A stretch of 64,000 bases of DNA from CAYNTS01 sp964400495 (GCA_964400495.1 CAYNTS010000002.1:1-64000), one strand, 5' to 3'; shown: positions 18,266 to 26,676, counted from the stretch's first letter. Translations and numbers: made by a program. The notes: generated by a model from the sequence alone, not told the origin.

Positions 18266-20299
18266 ATGTTTAATAAAATAAATGTAATTTTAGTATTGGT
18301 TGGGGTGTTGCTTGCAAATCCTGATTATAGAGAAAATAGAGTATTATTTTGTTTAAATAGTGATATTCAACCATTACAAATTGAACGAAATAATGACAAG
18401 ATAGAAGTAAATCACGAATCATTAAATAGATTCTTAAAAGAAATAGATGTTAAAAACATTACCAAATGGATACCTTTTGCTACTGAAGAAGATCATGCAA
18501 ACGAAATCTATTTAAATAGGGTGTATCGTTTACATTTAGGTGAAAATTCACAAGCAGACAGAGAATCTATTAAACAAAATTTAACAACAATTCAGGGCGT
18601 ACATTCTGCTGAGTTAGAAGTAATTCATAGACCAACATATACTCCGAATGATCAATACTATAACTACCAGTGGTTCCTAACTCAAATTGATGTCAATGAT
18701 GCTTGGGATGAGTGGAGTATGAATGGGAATGATATTCCAGGTGACAGAAATGTTATTCTTGCTTCAGTAGATACGGGTGTCGACTGGGATCATCCAGATT
18801 TACGAAACAATTTATGGCAAAATTTAGGTGAAGATGCCGATGGTGATGGACATACAATCGAATATTCAAATGGTCAATGGATTTTAGACCCAGGCGATTT
18901 AAATGGTGTTGATGATGATGATTGGGATGATAATGGAAGTACATTTGTTGATGACTTAATTGGTTGGGACCACTCAGGGTGGTCTGGCTTAGATGATAAC
19001 GATCCACGACCAAAATCTGGTGTTTCCAATTATTCAACGTGGGCACATGGTACACACGTTGCTGGGTTATTATCTGCAACCACTGATAATTCAACTGGTA
19101 TTGCTTCTGCTGCGTTCAATTGTAGCATAATGTCAATCAAATGTTCTGAAGAGAGTCAAACAGGTGAACCCTACATTGATGAAGGTTATTCTGGAATATT
19201 ATATGCTGCTAAAGCAGGATATTATGATGGAGGTTTTGCTATTGTAAATAATAGTTGGGGTGGGTATGGATATAGTGCATACGAACAAGCAACTATCGAT
19301 GTTGCTCATGATACCTATAATGCAATTTTAATTGCCGCCGCAGGAAATGGTAGTTCAACAGGTTGGAATGAAGAAGAGGCCGCACACTATCCTTCAAGTT
19401 ATGAAAATATAATTTCTGTATGTCCAACTGGAACAAATGATAGTTGGGGACATTGGGCAACTTACCATTCAACTGTTGATCTTGCTTCACCAGGTGAAAA
19501 TATTAGAAGTACAATTATTAATTCGTACACATCTTGGGATGGGTCATCAATGGCTTCCCCCATTGTTGCAAGTGTGTTTGGATTGCTTCGGTCACAAAAT
19601 ATGGATTGGTCTAACGACCAATTAGAAACAATGGTGCTTGCAACTGCTGACCCTCGATTGTATGATGTAAACCAAGAAAGTTATTTGCAGGGTAATTTAG
19701 GTGTTGGGCGAGTTGATGCCGGGATGGCAGTAATAACTCCTCTTTTTCCAAAACTTGAATTTGCAGGGGAAGACATGTTTATAATAAATGACTCTAATGG
19801 TGAAATAAATCCTGGAGAAGAAATTGAATTGCGAGTTATTTTATTTAATGAACCAAGTTGGGGAACAGCAACAGATGTTGTTGGTACGCTTTCTTCTTCT
19901 AGTCCGTATGTGACTATAACTTCAGGTGAAATTGATTTTGGAGATATTGCTTCCGGTGATGCTGGGTTAAATGAGATTTTTCCATTTACCGCTTATTTTG
20001 GTAGTAATACACCAGAAGGTGATATTGAATTTTCACTCAATATTTCTTCAAACGAATATGATTATGTAATTTATGAAACTAGTATTCCCTTAACATACTC
20101 TGTCTTTGATAGTCCTATTATGTTTGGCGATTTAAATCAAGATGGAGTACTTAATATTTTAGATGTTGTCAGTGAAGTGAATATCATTATAGGATTAGTT
20201 AATCCATCACCATATCAAATAGAAGCTGGCGATATGAATGCAGATGGTACAATCAATATTCAAGATATCATCCTTCTTGTAAATGCCATTATGGGATAA
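18266..20299 (+). CDS. Secreted subtilisin-like (S8) protease with dockerin-like tail
   Basis: Exported serine protease of 677 aa. After a signal peptide and an inhibitor-like propeptide (to about residue 115) comes the subtilase domain, with Asp in ASVDTGVDWDH, His in WAHGTHVAG, oxyanion Asn in VNNSWGG and Ser in GSSMASP. A beta-sandwich region (about 495-610) precedes a duplicated dockerin-like repeat (GDLNQDGVLNILDVV and GDMNADGTINIQDII). GGAAAGAG lies just before the ATG, 9 bp after the upstream protease, indicating one protease operon. Confidence 0.92.
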   Translation: MFNKINVILVLVGVLLANPDYRENRVLFCLNSDIQPLQIERNNDKIEVNHESLNRFLKEIDVKNITKWIPFATEEDHANEIYLNRVYRLHLGENSQADRESIKQNLTTIQGVHSAELEVIHRPTYTPNDQYYNYQWFLTQIDVNDAWDEWSMNGNDIPGDRNVILASVDTGVDWDHPDLRNNLWQNLGEDADGDGHTIEYSNGQWILDPGDLNGVDDDDWDDNGSTFVDDLIGWDHSGWSGLDDNDPRPKSGVSNYSTWAHGTHVAGLLSATTDNSTGIASAAFNCSIMSIKCSEESQTGEPYIDEGYSGILYAAKAGYYDGGFAIVNNSWGGYGYSAYEQATIDVAHDTYNAILIAAAGNGSSTGWNEEEAAHYPSSYENIISVCPTGTNDSWGHWATYHSTVDLASPGENIRSTIINSYTSWDGSSMASPIVASVFGLLRSQNMDWSNDQLETMVLATADPRLYDVNQESYLQGNLGVGRVDAGMAVITPLFPKLEFAGEDMFIINDSNGEINPGEEIELRVILFNEPSWGTATDVVGTLSSSSPYVTITSGEIDFGDIASGDAGLNEIFPFTAYFGSNTPEGDIEFSLNISSNEYDYVIYETSIPLTYSVFDSPIMFGDLNQDGVLNILDVVSEVNIIIGLVNPSPYQIEAGDMNADGTINIQDIILLVNAIMG

Positions 20300-20306
20300 T
20301 TATTAT

Positions 20307-20336
20307 TGCAGAGGCATTAGCAACAATGTCTCTGCA
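20307..20336 (+). terminator. Probable terminator of the protease operon
   Basis: A 12-bp stem (TGCAGAGGCATT with AATGTCTCTGCA, one G-U pair) closes a 6-nt loop, followed by a weak T-rich stretch. It lies 7 bp after the S8 protease stop codon. Confidence 0.6.
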
Positions 20337-20421
20337 TCTTTCACAAATAAATAAACGAAGTCTTTCCTTCCAACTTAATAATATTCTAAATTTGCACCTA
20401 ATTTAAGGGGATATTTAATAT

Positions 20422-21378
20422 ATGATTTATGATACAATTTTGGGTGCTATAGGGAATACACCTATTGTAAAATTTAATAGAATTGGTGCAGAATTAAAAT
20501 GTCAACTCTACGGCAAATGTGAATTTATCAATGCTGGTGGTTCTGTTAAAGATAGAATCGGTAAAAACATGATTGAAAAAGCCGAAGCTGAAGGACGAAT
20601 TAAGCCGGGCGATACTCTTATTGAACCAACTTCGGGGAATACTGGAATTGGAATGGCACTTACTGCGGCCGTAAAAGGGTATCGTATGATTATCACAATG
20701 CCTGAGAAAATGAGTCATGAAAAGGCAGTTGTTTTAGAAGCATTGGGTGCAGAAATTGTACGCACACCAACTGAAGCAGCTTGGGATGCTCCTGAAAGTC
20801 ATATTGGAGTTGCTGAAAAATTACAATCTGAAATACCAAATTCACATATATTAGACCAGTACAAAAATACTGCAAACCCAGACGCTCATTATGTAAATAC
20901 TGCACAAGAAATTTTAGATGATATGGGCGATGATTTAGCAATGGTTGTAGCAGGAGTAGGTACTGGTGGCACTATTACTGGAATTGCAAAACGATTAAAA
21001 GAAGCAAACCCCAATATCATAATAGTTGGTGCTGACCCCTATGGTTCTATTTTGGGGGGTGGTGATGAAATTTACCCCTATCAAGTAGAAGGAATTGGCT
21101 ATGATTTTTTTCCAGAGGTGTTAAATAATAATTTGATTGATGAATACATTAAAACATCTGATAAAGAATCTTTTGAAGTTGTAAGACGGCTCATCAAAGA
21201 AGAAGGATTACTTTGCGGTGGGTCTTCGGGATCTGCTGTGTGGGCTTCCTTACAAGTAGCTGGGAGATTAGAAGCTGGTCAAAAATGTTTAGTAATTTTA
21301 CCGGATTCAATCCGTAATTATTTAACAAAATTTGCTGATGATACATGGATGATTGAAAATGGGTTTATGGAATCCTAA
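20422..21378 (+). CDS. Cystathionine beta-synthase-type PLP enzyme (catalytic core only)
   Basis: Fold-type II PLP enzyme. The PLP Lys is Lys43 in NAGGSVKDR, with the phosphate-binding PTSGNTGIG and GTGGTITG loops. The run EGIGYDF, LLCGGSSGS and ILPDSIRNYLTKF, plus PESHIGVA and IPNSHILDQYKN, matches the eukaryotic-type cystathionine beta-synthase core more closely than ordinary CysK. At 318 aa it lacks the N-terminal haem region and C-terminal Bateman (CBS-pair) domain. The reaction is likely serine plus homocysteine to cystathionine; O-acetylserine sulfhydrylase activity is the alternative. The ATG follows AAGGGG. Confidence 0.85.
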   Translation: MIYDTILGAIGNTPIVKFNRIGAELKCQLYGKCEFINAGGSVKDRIGKNMIEKAEAEGRIKPGDTLIEPTSGNTGIGMALTAAVKGYRMIITMPEKMSHEKAVVLEALGAEIVRTPTEAAWDAPESHIGVAEKLQSEIPNSHILDQYKNTANPDAHYVNTAQEILDDMGDDLAMVVAGVGTGGTITGIAKRLKEANPNIIIVGADPYGSILGGGDEIYPYQVEGIGYDFFPEVLNNNLIDEYIKTSDKESFEVVRRLIKEEGLLCGGSSGSAVWASLQVAGRLEAGQKCLVILPDSIRNYLTKFADDTWMIENGFMES

Positions 21379-21414
21379 AACAGATTTAGTAAATATTTTA
21401 ATGAAAATAATATA

Positions 21415-22533
21415 ATGTTATCTACCTTTGATATTGTATTAATTGGTGTTTCAGGTTATTACTTTTTGACCTTAATTTGGTTTATTGTTGGAACATATAA
21501 AAAACAACCTTTACTTACCCAAAAATCGACAGAAGGTGTTTCAGTAATTGTATCCATTTTTAATGGTGAAAATGCTCTTCCAAAACTAATTTCTGATTTA
21601 AAAAACCAACAATATTCAGGAGATGTAGAATTTATTTTAGTTGATGATGGTTCTACAGATAATTCTGCTGAAATAATAAAGAATCAATCAATAAATGATT
21701 CTCGATTTAGATATGTGAACTCAGACTATGGAGATGCAAAATTATCATTAAAGAAAAAAGGGCTTGATGCTGGGATAAAATCTTCTACATTTGATATTTT
21801 ATTATTTACTGATGTTGATTGTCATTTGCAACCCAATTGGATTCAAGGGATGGTAAATAATTTCACCAAAGATATTGATTATGTGATTGGATATTCTGAA
21901 ACAAGACCTCTAAATAAATTCGTAACTATATTCCAGCGAATTGATTTTATGATGTTGATGTTTTCAGCACGCTCAACTACTGTTTTTCACCACACCTGGG
22001 CATGTAGTGGACAAAACCAAGCATATCGTAAATCATTATATAATGAGGTTGGTGGTTTTGCTGATATTTCAACGCAATTACAAGGTGATGATTCATTGTT
22101 TTTACATCTGTGTAGAAACAAAACAAAAGTGAATGTTAGATTTTCTGAGTATGAATCAACGCATGTTACAAGTCGCCCTGAAACATCATGGATATCTTTT
22201 TTAAAACAAAGAATTCGATGGTCTGGTGATGCCAGTATTATGTGGAAGTTCAATAAAATCTTTTTCATTTCCATTACAGCAACATTTTTAACAAATAGTT
22301 TATTATTTATTGGTTTAATAACTTTCTTTTCTAAAGTTGCGGTAACTTGTTTATTTTTTAAATTTATTTTAGAGTGTTTTCTTTTTTGCAGGGGGGGAAG
22401 ATATATCAATTCTGAAGTTAACATCATTCAATTTTTATGTTGGTTTGTAATTCAAATCCCATATATTGTTGCAATGGGATTGATGAGTTCTACAGCAAAT
22501 GCCTTTTCATGGCGTGGCCGCAAGGTAGGTTAA
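21415..22533 (+). CDS. Family 2 glycosyltransferase, membrane-anchored
   Basis: Inverting GT-A-fold glycosyltransferase of 372 aa. An N-terminal membrane helix precedes the catalytic domain, with VSVIVSIFNGENALP and FILVDDGSTDNS, a DxD-type metal site FTDVDC near residue 140, and the acceptor-region QRIRWSGD near 268-275. Two or three C-terminal membrane helices follow. It pairs with a second GT2 that starts 3 bp downstream, suggesting synthesis of an envelope glycolipid or polysaccharide. Sugar and acceptor are unknown. Confidence 0.88.
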   Translation: MLSTFDIVLIGVSGYYFLTLIWFIVGTYKKQPLLTQKSTEGVSVIVSIFNGENALPKLISDLKNQQYSGDVEFILVDDGSTDNSAEIIKNQSINDSRFRYVNSDYGDAKLSLKKKGLDAGIKSSTFDILLFTDVDCHLQPNWIQGMVNNFTKDIDYVIGYSETRPLNKFVTIFQRIDFMMLMFSARSTTVFHHTWACSGQNQAYRKSLYNEVGGFADISTQLQGDDSLFLHLCRNKTKVNVRFSEYESTHVTSRPETSWISFLKQRIRWSGDASIMWKFNKIFFISITATFLTNSLLFIGLITFFSKVAVTCLFFKFILECFLFCRGGRYINSEVNIIQFLCWFVIQIPYIVAMGLMSSTANAFSWRGRKVG

Positions 22534-22536
22534 CCC

Positions 22537-23670
22537 ATGTTCTATTTTATTATTTTGATTACAATTGTGTATGTTGGGTTTATTCTCTGGTTGTTTGAGG
22601 GGTTGCGTGCAAGTCAATTAAATAAAGAAAAGACGGAGTTAGCAGATTACCCTTTTGTTTCTATAATTGTTTCAGCTAGAAATGAAGAAGATACAATTGA
22701 AACATTGTTAAATCATTTGTATCAACAATCTTACCCACACGATAAATTTGAAATTATTATTGCAAATGATAGATCATGTGACAATACAGAGTCAATTTTG
22801 AATAAGCATTCCCAAATAGCACAAAACATGTCTTTTGTTACCATTTCAGAAACGCCAATAGGCTGGGCACCAAAAAAATGGGCATTACATACAATTATTC
22901 AACAGACGAGTGGTGAAATATTATTACAAACGGATGCAGACTGTATTCCTCATCCTCAATGGATTGAAACTATGGTGCATGTATTTTCGAAGGAAAATAT
23001 TGGAATGGTTTCAGCTCCTGCACCACTGACATCTACAAATTCAACATTAAATACATTATATGAATTAGATAGTCTTTCTCAAGATGGATTCTCCGCTGCA
23101 GGGTTTGCACATAATTTAACATTTTCGTGTACGGGGCGAAATTTGGCTATACGAAAATCTGCATTTGTAGAAATAGATGGGTATGAAGGAATTGAGTATT
23201 TTGTTTCTGGAGATGATGATTTATTACTCCAAAAATTAAGTAGTAAAACCGATTATGAAATTCAGTTCATATTAGATCAAAAAGCAGTAGTTGAATCTCC
23301 CGGACCTAAATCTATCCACCAATTTATTAATCAACGACTTAGGTTTGCATCAAAGGGTTTGGATTATTATAAAATAGCAACAAGTAAATCTCTAAAATTG
23401 GTTTTACCACTCATATTTACAACTAATTTGTTAGTAGTTCTATCCATTGTTCAGTTTACAGAAACAGCATTAATTATATGGTTTTTACCCTGGCTCATTA
23501 AATCTATCCCTGATGCACTCCTGACATCGTATGTATTTACAATTTTAAAAAGGAAATGGAGCACTTCTTTATTTATTTTATTAAGTGTTATTCATCCATT
23601 TTATATCATAATTTTTGGATCGATTGGACCCTTTAAAGCAATTAAATGGAAAAATGAAACAACTAGTTAA
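22537..23670 (+). CDS. Family 2 glycosyltransferase, membrane-anchored
   Basis: A second GT2 enzyme of 377 aa. It has an N-terminal helix, FVSIIVSARNEEDTIETLL, IIIANDRSCDNT, a DxD motif QTDADC near 129-134, SGDDDLLL near 226 and the QRLRFAS acceptor motif. C-terminal membrane helices lie at about 285-365. It is similar in layout to its upstream neighbour, so probably an old duplication. The last 17 nt overlap the start of the following exported-protein gene. Confidence 0.88.
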   Translation: MFYFIILITIVYVGFILWLFEGLRASQLNKEKTELADYPFVSIIVSARNEEDTIETLLNHLYQQSYPHDKFEIIIANDRSCDNTESILNKHSQIAQNMSFVTISETPIGWAPKKWALHTIIQQTSGEILLQTDADCIPHPQWIETMVHVFSKENIGMVSAPAPLTSTNSTLNTLYELDSLSQDGFSAAGFAHNLTFSCTGRNLAIRKSAFVEIDGYEGIEYFVSGDDDLLLQKLSSKTDYEIQFILDQKAVVESPGPKSIHQFINQRLRFASKGLDYYKIATSKSLKLVLPLIFTTNLLVVLSIVQFTETALIIWFLPWLIKSIPDALLTSYVFTILKRKWSTSLFILLSVIHPFYIIIFGSIGPFKAIKWKNETTS

Positions 23671-24355
23671 AATTTGTTTATTAGGAATTCTATTAACAAC
23701 ACTTTTCTCGCAAAAGGTGCAAGAATTTGATATTACATTTTTAGGGCTCAAGGTTGCGAAAGTTGAAATAATATCTATAGATTCAGTATTTAATTCATTA
23801 CCAGCTCGGTTTATTCAATTTAATGCTAACACCTCATCATTTGCATATTCTGTTTTTCCTACTTCGTGTACATATCAAATGTTTGTTGATGAAGATAATT
23901 CAATTAAATATTTTTATAAAGAAACAGAACAACCTAATGTTAAGAATAAAATTGAAACTGAAATCATAAATAAGAAAATATTTTATAGAAACACAGATGT
24001 CGAGTTAAAACCAAATATGTATAATATTTTCTCACTGTTAGATTTTATTTCGTTGAACAGAACAACCATTCCTAAGGTAAATAATTTTAAACTTGAACGT
24101 GAAGGATTAGTTTATAATGCACATATTATCAAGAACCTTGAAAGTACATTTCTAGAATTAAATATAGAAATTGATAGTGAAAAAAATCAAACATCTGTTT
24201 TGCAAGATACCGATATATTTTCTTGGGCAGTGTTTAAACCAAATGCTAGCCGTAAAATTTGGATCGATATTAAAAATAAAAATATATCTAAATGTGAGTT
24301 TAAATTTGGTTTTTGGAAATTAACAGCTGAAAATGTAAATCATGAATCTGATTAA
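23654..24355 (+). CDS. Exported DUF3108-like protein
   Basis: The 233-aa product has a signal peptide (MKQLVKICLLGILLTTLFSQ) and an all-beta body. The body begins VQEFDITFLGLKVAKVEI and contains MYNIFSLLDFISLN, the pattern of DUF3108 envelope proteins; this assignment is tentative. The start at 23654 overlaps the GT2 gene by 17 nt and gives the signal peptide directly. The location suggests a periplasmic partner of glycolipid synthesis or export. Confidence 0.65.
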   Translation: MKQLVKICLLGILLTTLFSQKVQEFDITFLGLKVAKVEIISIDSVFNSLPARFIQFNANTSSFAYSVFPTSCTYQMFVDEDNSIKYFYKETEQPNVKNKIETEIINKKIFYRNTDVELKPNMYNIFSLLDFISLNRTTIPKVNNFKLEREGLVYNAHIIKNLESTFLELNIEIDSEKNQTSVLQDTDIFSWAVFKPNASRKIWIDIKNKNISKCEFKFGFWKLTAENVNHESD

Positions 24356-24725
24356 TAATATTAAGAATAACAAAAAGACAATTCTAACCCTAATTGTAAT
24401 TTCTGTTTTGGTAATTCTTATGTTGAAATTGCAACTAGATACACGAGCAATTGCAATAATTACGTTGGTTATTGGATATATTACTAATATTTTTGCAGGA
24501 TTAAGTATATTAATTGGTACTATTCCTGTCATTGGACCATTAGTTGTTAAATTATTTACTATCCCAGTATTTTGGCTATTAAACGCGACTGGTTATTTTA
24601 CCTCAGCTTATGCTATAAAAAAAGGGTATGGTAAAAATGTTGTTAGCCATAGATTAATGACATTGGTTTTATTAATTGGTATAATTATTGGGTATATCTT
24701 AGGACATTTGATTCCTGTGCGGTAA
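24342..24725 (+). CDS. Small membrane protein of unknown function
   Basis: The 127-aa protein has about four hydrophobic segments (residues 13-28, 35-60, 62-85 and 104-122) and a short basic N-terminus. Its start overlaps the end of the DUF3108-like gene by 14 nt, so it is the last gene of the glycosyltransferase unit. No family is recognised. Confidence 0.7.
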   Translation: MNLINNIKNNKKTILTLIVISVLVILMLKLQLDTRAIAIITLVIGYITNIFAGLSILIGTIPVIGPLVVKLFTIPVFWLLNATGYFTSAYAIKKGYGKNVVSHRLMTLVLLIGIIIGYILGHLIPVR

Positions 24726-24730
24726 ATAAA

Positions 24731-24754
24731 AAAGCCCCTTTTAAAAGAGGCTTT
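24731..24754. terminator. Bidirectional terminator between convergent units
   Basis: A near-perfect inverted repeat (AAAGCC with GGCTTT enclosing CTTTTAAAAG) sits between the plus-strand membrane protein stop (24725) and the minus-strand microprotein stop (24816). The stronger T run is on the minus strand (GGGGCTTTTTTATTT), so it principally ends the microprotein transcript. Confidence 0.75.
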
Positions 24755-24815
24755 CCTATCCGACGAGATTTCATCAATTACTTTTGTATATCAAAAGCTC
24801 TTTAATCTCAATTAA

Positions 24816-25028
24816 CTATTTCTTATACCAAGATACTACAAGTACCAAAGCTACAAGACCAGCTAAACCTTCTTGACCAAACTGACCCATTAAGGTAGCA
24901 ATACCAGCGATTACACCAAAGTAATCATTAAATAGTATTCCAACAAAGACACCAATAATAACCATTGCTTTAAGCAAATCAGTGAATTCATTGAGCCAAC
25001 CTGTGAGTGTATTCATTGCTTGTTTCAT
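24816..25028 (-). CDS. Two-helix membrane microprotein (paralogue A)
   Basis: The 70-aa product has an amphipathic N-terminal stretch (residues 1-19), a membrane helix at about 20-36, a glycine-rich turn (GVIAGIATLMGQFGQEG) and a second helix at about 54-67 ending in WYKK. AAGGAGAGATA before the ATG is a near-ideal ribosome-binding site. It aligns end to end with the 69-aa neighbour (shared LK..V...FV..L...F..I.GI..L, GL.ALV and terminal K). Function is unknown; small pore-forming, holin-like or membrane-stress roles are possible but not shown. Confidence 0.8.
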   Translation of the reverse strand: MKQAMNTLTGWLNEFTDLLKAMVIIGVFVGILFNDYFGVIAGIATLMGQFGQEGLAGLVALVLVVSWYKK

Positions 25029-25057
25029 TATCTCTCCTTAATAAAATTAGAAAAATA

Positions 25058-25086
25058 GTAAAGGGCTTTGATACAAAGCCCTTTAC
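25058..25086 (-). terminator. Strong terminator/attenuator between the microprotein genes
   Basis: A perfect 13-bp stem (GTAAAGGGCTTTG with its complement) around a 3-nt loop, followed on the minus strand by TATTTTTCTAATTTT. It terminates the upstream microprotein gene and lies just before the ribosome-binding site of the downstream one, so it could also act as an attenuator that sets the ratio of the two. Confidence 0.9.
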
Positions 25087-25099
25087 ATCCATTCAATCG

Positions 25100-25309
25100 T
25101 TACTTCAGGAAAGAGGCAAATACAACCAGTGCCAACAACCCAGTAAAACCACCTGTTAGAAATGAATCAATCAAATTAGTTATTCCACCAATTGGATCGA
25201 AGCCAGTTGTATATAATAGATTAACAAACACAAAAGCCACCACAAGACCTTTTGCTAACGTTACTATAGCACCAGCTACATCATTTATTGTTCCTGTTAC
25301 ATTTTTCAT
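25100..25309 (-). CDS. Two-helix membrane microprotein (paralogue B)
   Basis: The 69-aa product has the same plan as its neighbour: an N-terminal amphipathic segment, helix at about 20-35, a FDPIGGITNLIDSF turn, and helix at about 54-68 ending in ASFLK. The ribosome-binding site AAAAGGAGAAAA before the ATG is strong. It is followed directly by a 13-bp-stem terminator. The two genes look like a tandem duplication kept as separate, well-expressed units. No known family is recognised. Confidence 0.8.
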   Translation of the reverse strand: MKNVTGTINDVAGAIVTLAKGLVVAFVFVNLLYTTGFDPIGGITNLIDSFLTGGFTGLLALVVFASFLK

Positions 25310-25420
25310 CGTTTTCTCCTTTTGTTATTGATGACATCCGTCACAACTTGCCCAAGAATGACGGAAACCTAATGTCTGTGTTTCCCGTGATAAAAACAAC
25401 ATTTAGAAACATCAGCTACA

Positions 25421-25478
25421 AAAAAACCGGAAAGTCAAAATTAAAAACTAGAAGTTTTCTTTACTTTCGTCTTTCCGG
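25421..25478 (-). terminator. Long hairpin terminator downstream of the Bax1-I gene
   Basis: The outer stem CCGGAAAG/CTTTCCGG encloses an inner stem AAAACT/AGTTTT and is followed on the minus strand by seven T residues. It lies about 115 bp past the Bax1-I stop codon. The 25310-25593 interval otherwise contains only AT-rich sequence, in which the promoter of paralogue B must lie; I see no gene there. Confidence 0.75.
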
Positions 25479-25593
25479 ATGAGAAGTTAGGAACAAACAA
25501 TAATTCAAGTCAATAATTTTATTTAAAGTATTACTTTAATATACAATATGTTGTGCAAAAGATAACGCATAGTCCATATATTGTATTTAACAG

Positions 25594-26328
25594 CTATTTT
25601 CTTGACTGTAATTTTGCCAATAAACGTAAAATTTCAAGATATAACCAAATTAATGTTACAAGGAGTCCAAATGCACCATACCACTCCATATATTGTGGAA
25701 CATTGGCTTCAGATGCTTCCTCAATAAAATCAAAATCTAATACTAAATTAAGTGATGCAATTACAACAACACCAACACTAAATAATATACCAAATCCAGA
25801 ATTACTAGTAATAATTGGGATACTGCTTCCAAAAACCCCCATTATAAAATTCACTAAATAGAGCAACCCAATCCCCCCAGTTGCAGCAAAAACCCCGAGT
25901 TTAAAGTTTTCAGTTACTTTTATTAATTTGGTTTTGTATGCCAATAATAATGCCCCTAATACAGCAAAGGTTAAAAATACAGCTTGACCAACTATCCCAG
26001 GATATTGCATTTCAAAAATAAGTGAAATTCCCCCTAACGCTAATCCTTCCAACAATGCATAAATAGGAACTGTAATTGGTGCCCAATGTTTTTTGAATAT
26101 GGTTGCTATAGCTAATATTAACCCACCAAAAATACCAACAGGAATCAACGCTAAGTTTTGAGATGTCCATGTCCAATAGGCTGTAAGCATTAACAAGAGT
26201 AAAGAGATAGCAGTTTTGTTGACCGTTCCCTCGATAGTCATAGCTTGGTCATTTGTAACAGACAAATTCTTGAATGTTTTTGAAGTTAATGCTGGATTTC
26301 CAGATCTGAGTGATAAATGTCTATTCAT
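25594..26328 (-). CDS. Bax inhibitor-1/YccA (TMBIM) family membrane protein
   Basis: Integral membrane protein of 244 aa with about seven membrane helices from residue 40 onward, in the TMBIM fold (YetJ/YccA type; pH-sensitive calcium leak in characterised members). The N-terminal NPALTSKTF segment is typical of the actinobacterial/marine YccA-like subfamily, and the conserved acidic positions lie in the last third (VLDFDFIEEASE). AGGATTATT precedes the ATG. It sits upstream of two membrane microproteins on the same strand but is separated from them by a terminator. Confidence 0.88.
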   Translation of the reverse strand: MNRHLSLRSGNPALTSKTFKNLSVTNDQAMTIEGTVNKTAISLLLLMLTAYWTWTSQNLALIPVGIFGGLILAIATIFKKHWAPITVPIYALLEGLALGGISLIFEMQYPGIVGQAVFLTFAVLGALLLAYKTKLIKVTENFKLGVFAATGGIGLLYLVNFIMGVFGSSIPIITSNSGFGILFSVGVVVIASLNLVLDFDFIEEASEANVPQYMEWYGAFGLLVTLIWLYLEILRLLAKLQSRK

Positions 26329-26384
26329 AATAATCCTAATTTTTTGTATTATAAAATTTAATACATCTTGGGGTGTTAAATAAA

Positions 26385-26565
26385 ATAATAAGGGGATTGA
26401 TTTAAATCAATCCCCCCGTTTATGCATGGGACATCCGCTTTACCAGATGAGAAGGCGTTTAGTAACTGGAAAGCTATGATTTAAGCTTTTGGAGGAGGAA
26501 TGACTACATAGCTATTCCAGTTACCATGGAACCACCATCTTGCAAGGACGTCACATTTATTTTAC
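26385..26565 (-). ncRNA. Candidate structured small RNA with C-rich loop
   Basis: This occupies most of the 348-bp gap between the Bax1-I gene and the TPR-CHAT gene. On the minus strand it forms one long rod. Closing helix 26546-26556 pairs with 26426-26436, an inner 6-bp helix joins 26535-26540 to 26445-26450, and a 17-bp apical helix joins 26507-26524 to 26462-26478 with one bulge. Two positions that would be A-C mismatches on the plus strand become G-U pairs on the minus strand, so the minus strand is the likely RNA. The 28-nt apical loop contains UUCCUCCUCC, complementary to Shine-Dalgarno sequences. The 3' end is a palindromic terminator. Length (about 180 nt) and rod shape resemble 6S RNA, but the loop is unlike it. 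Ends are approximate. Confidence 0.55.
26392..26415 (-). terminator. Palindromic terminator of the candidate small RNA
   Basis: A perfect 24-nt palindrome (GGGGATTGAT, TTAA, ATCAATCCCC) followed on the minus strand by TTATTATTTTATTT. No protein-coding gene ends here, which supports a non-coding transcript coming from 26565. Confidence 0.75.
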
Positions 26566-26676
26566 CTTTTACCTATATATGGGAATTAGTTTGCCAAAAA
26601 GGACACATTTTTTTTATTTTTTTAATATTATTTTCATTTCTCCTCTACAAAACGTGTATATTTTTCTTTAAATAAG

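Noticed and set aside
26420..26570. Plus-strand riboswitch or leader of the TPR-CHAT gene
   Set aside because: The helices contain A-C mismatches on the plus strand that become G-U pairs on the minus strand, and the only terminator with a T tract is on the minus strand.
26573..26597. Sigma-70 promoter for the candidate small RNA (TTGGCA and TATATA on the minus strand)
   Set aside because: The spacer is only about 12 nt, too short for a standard promoter.
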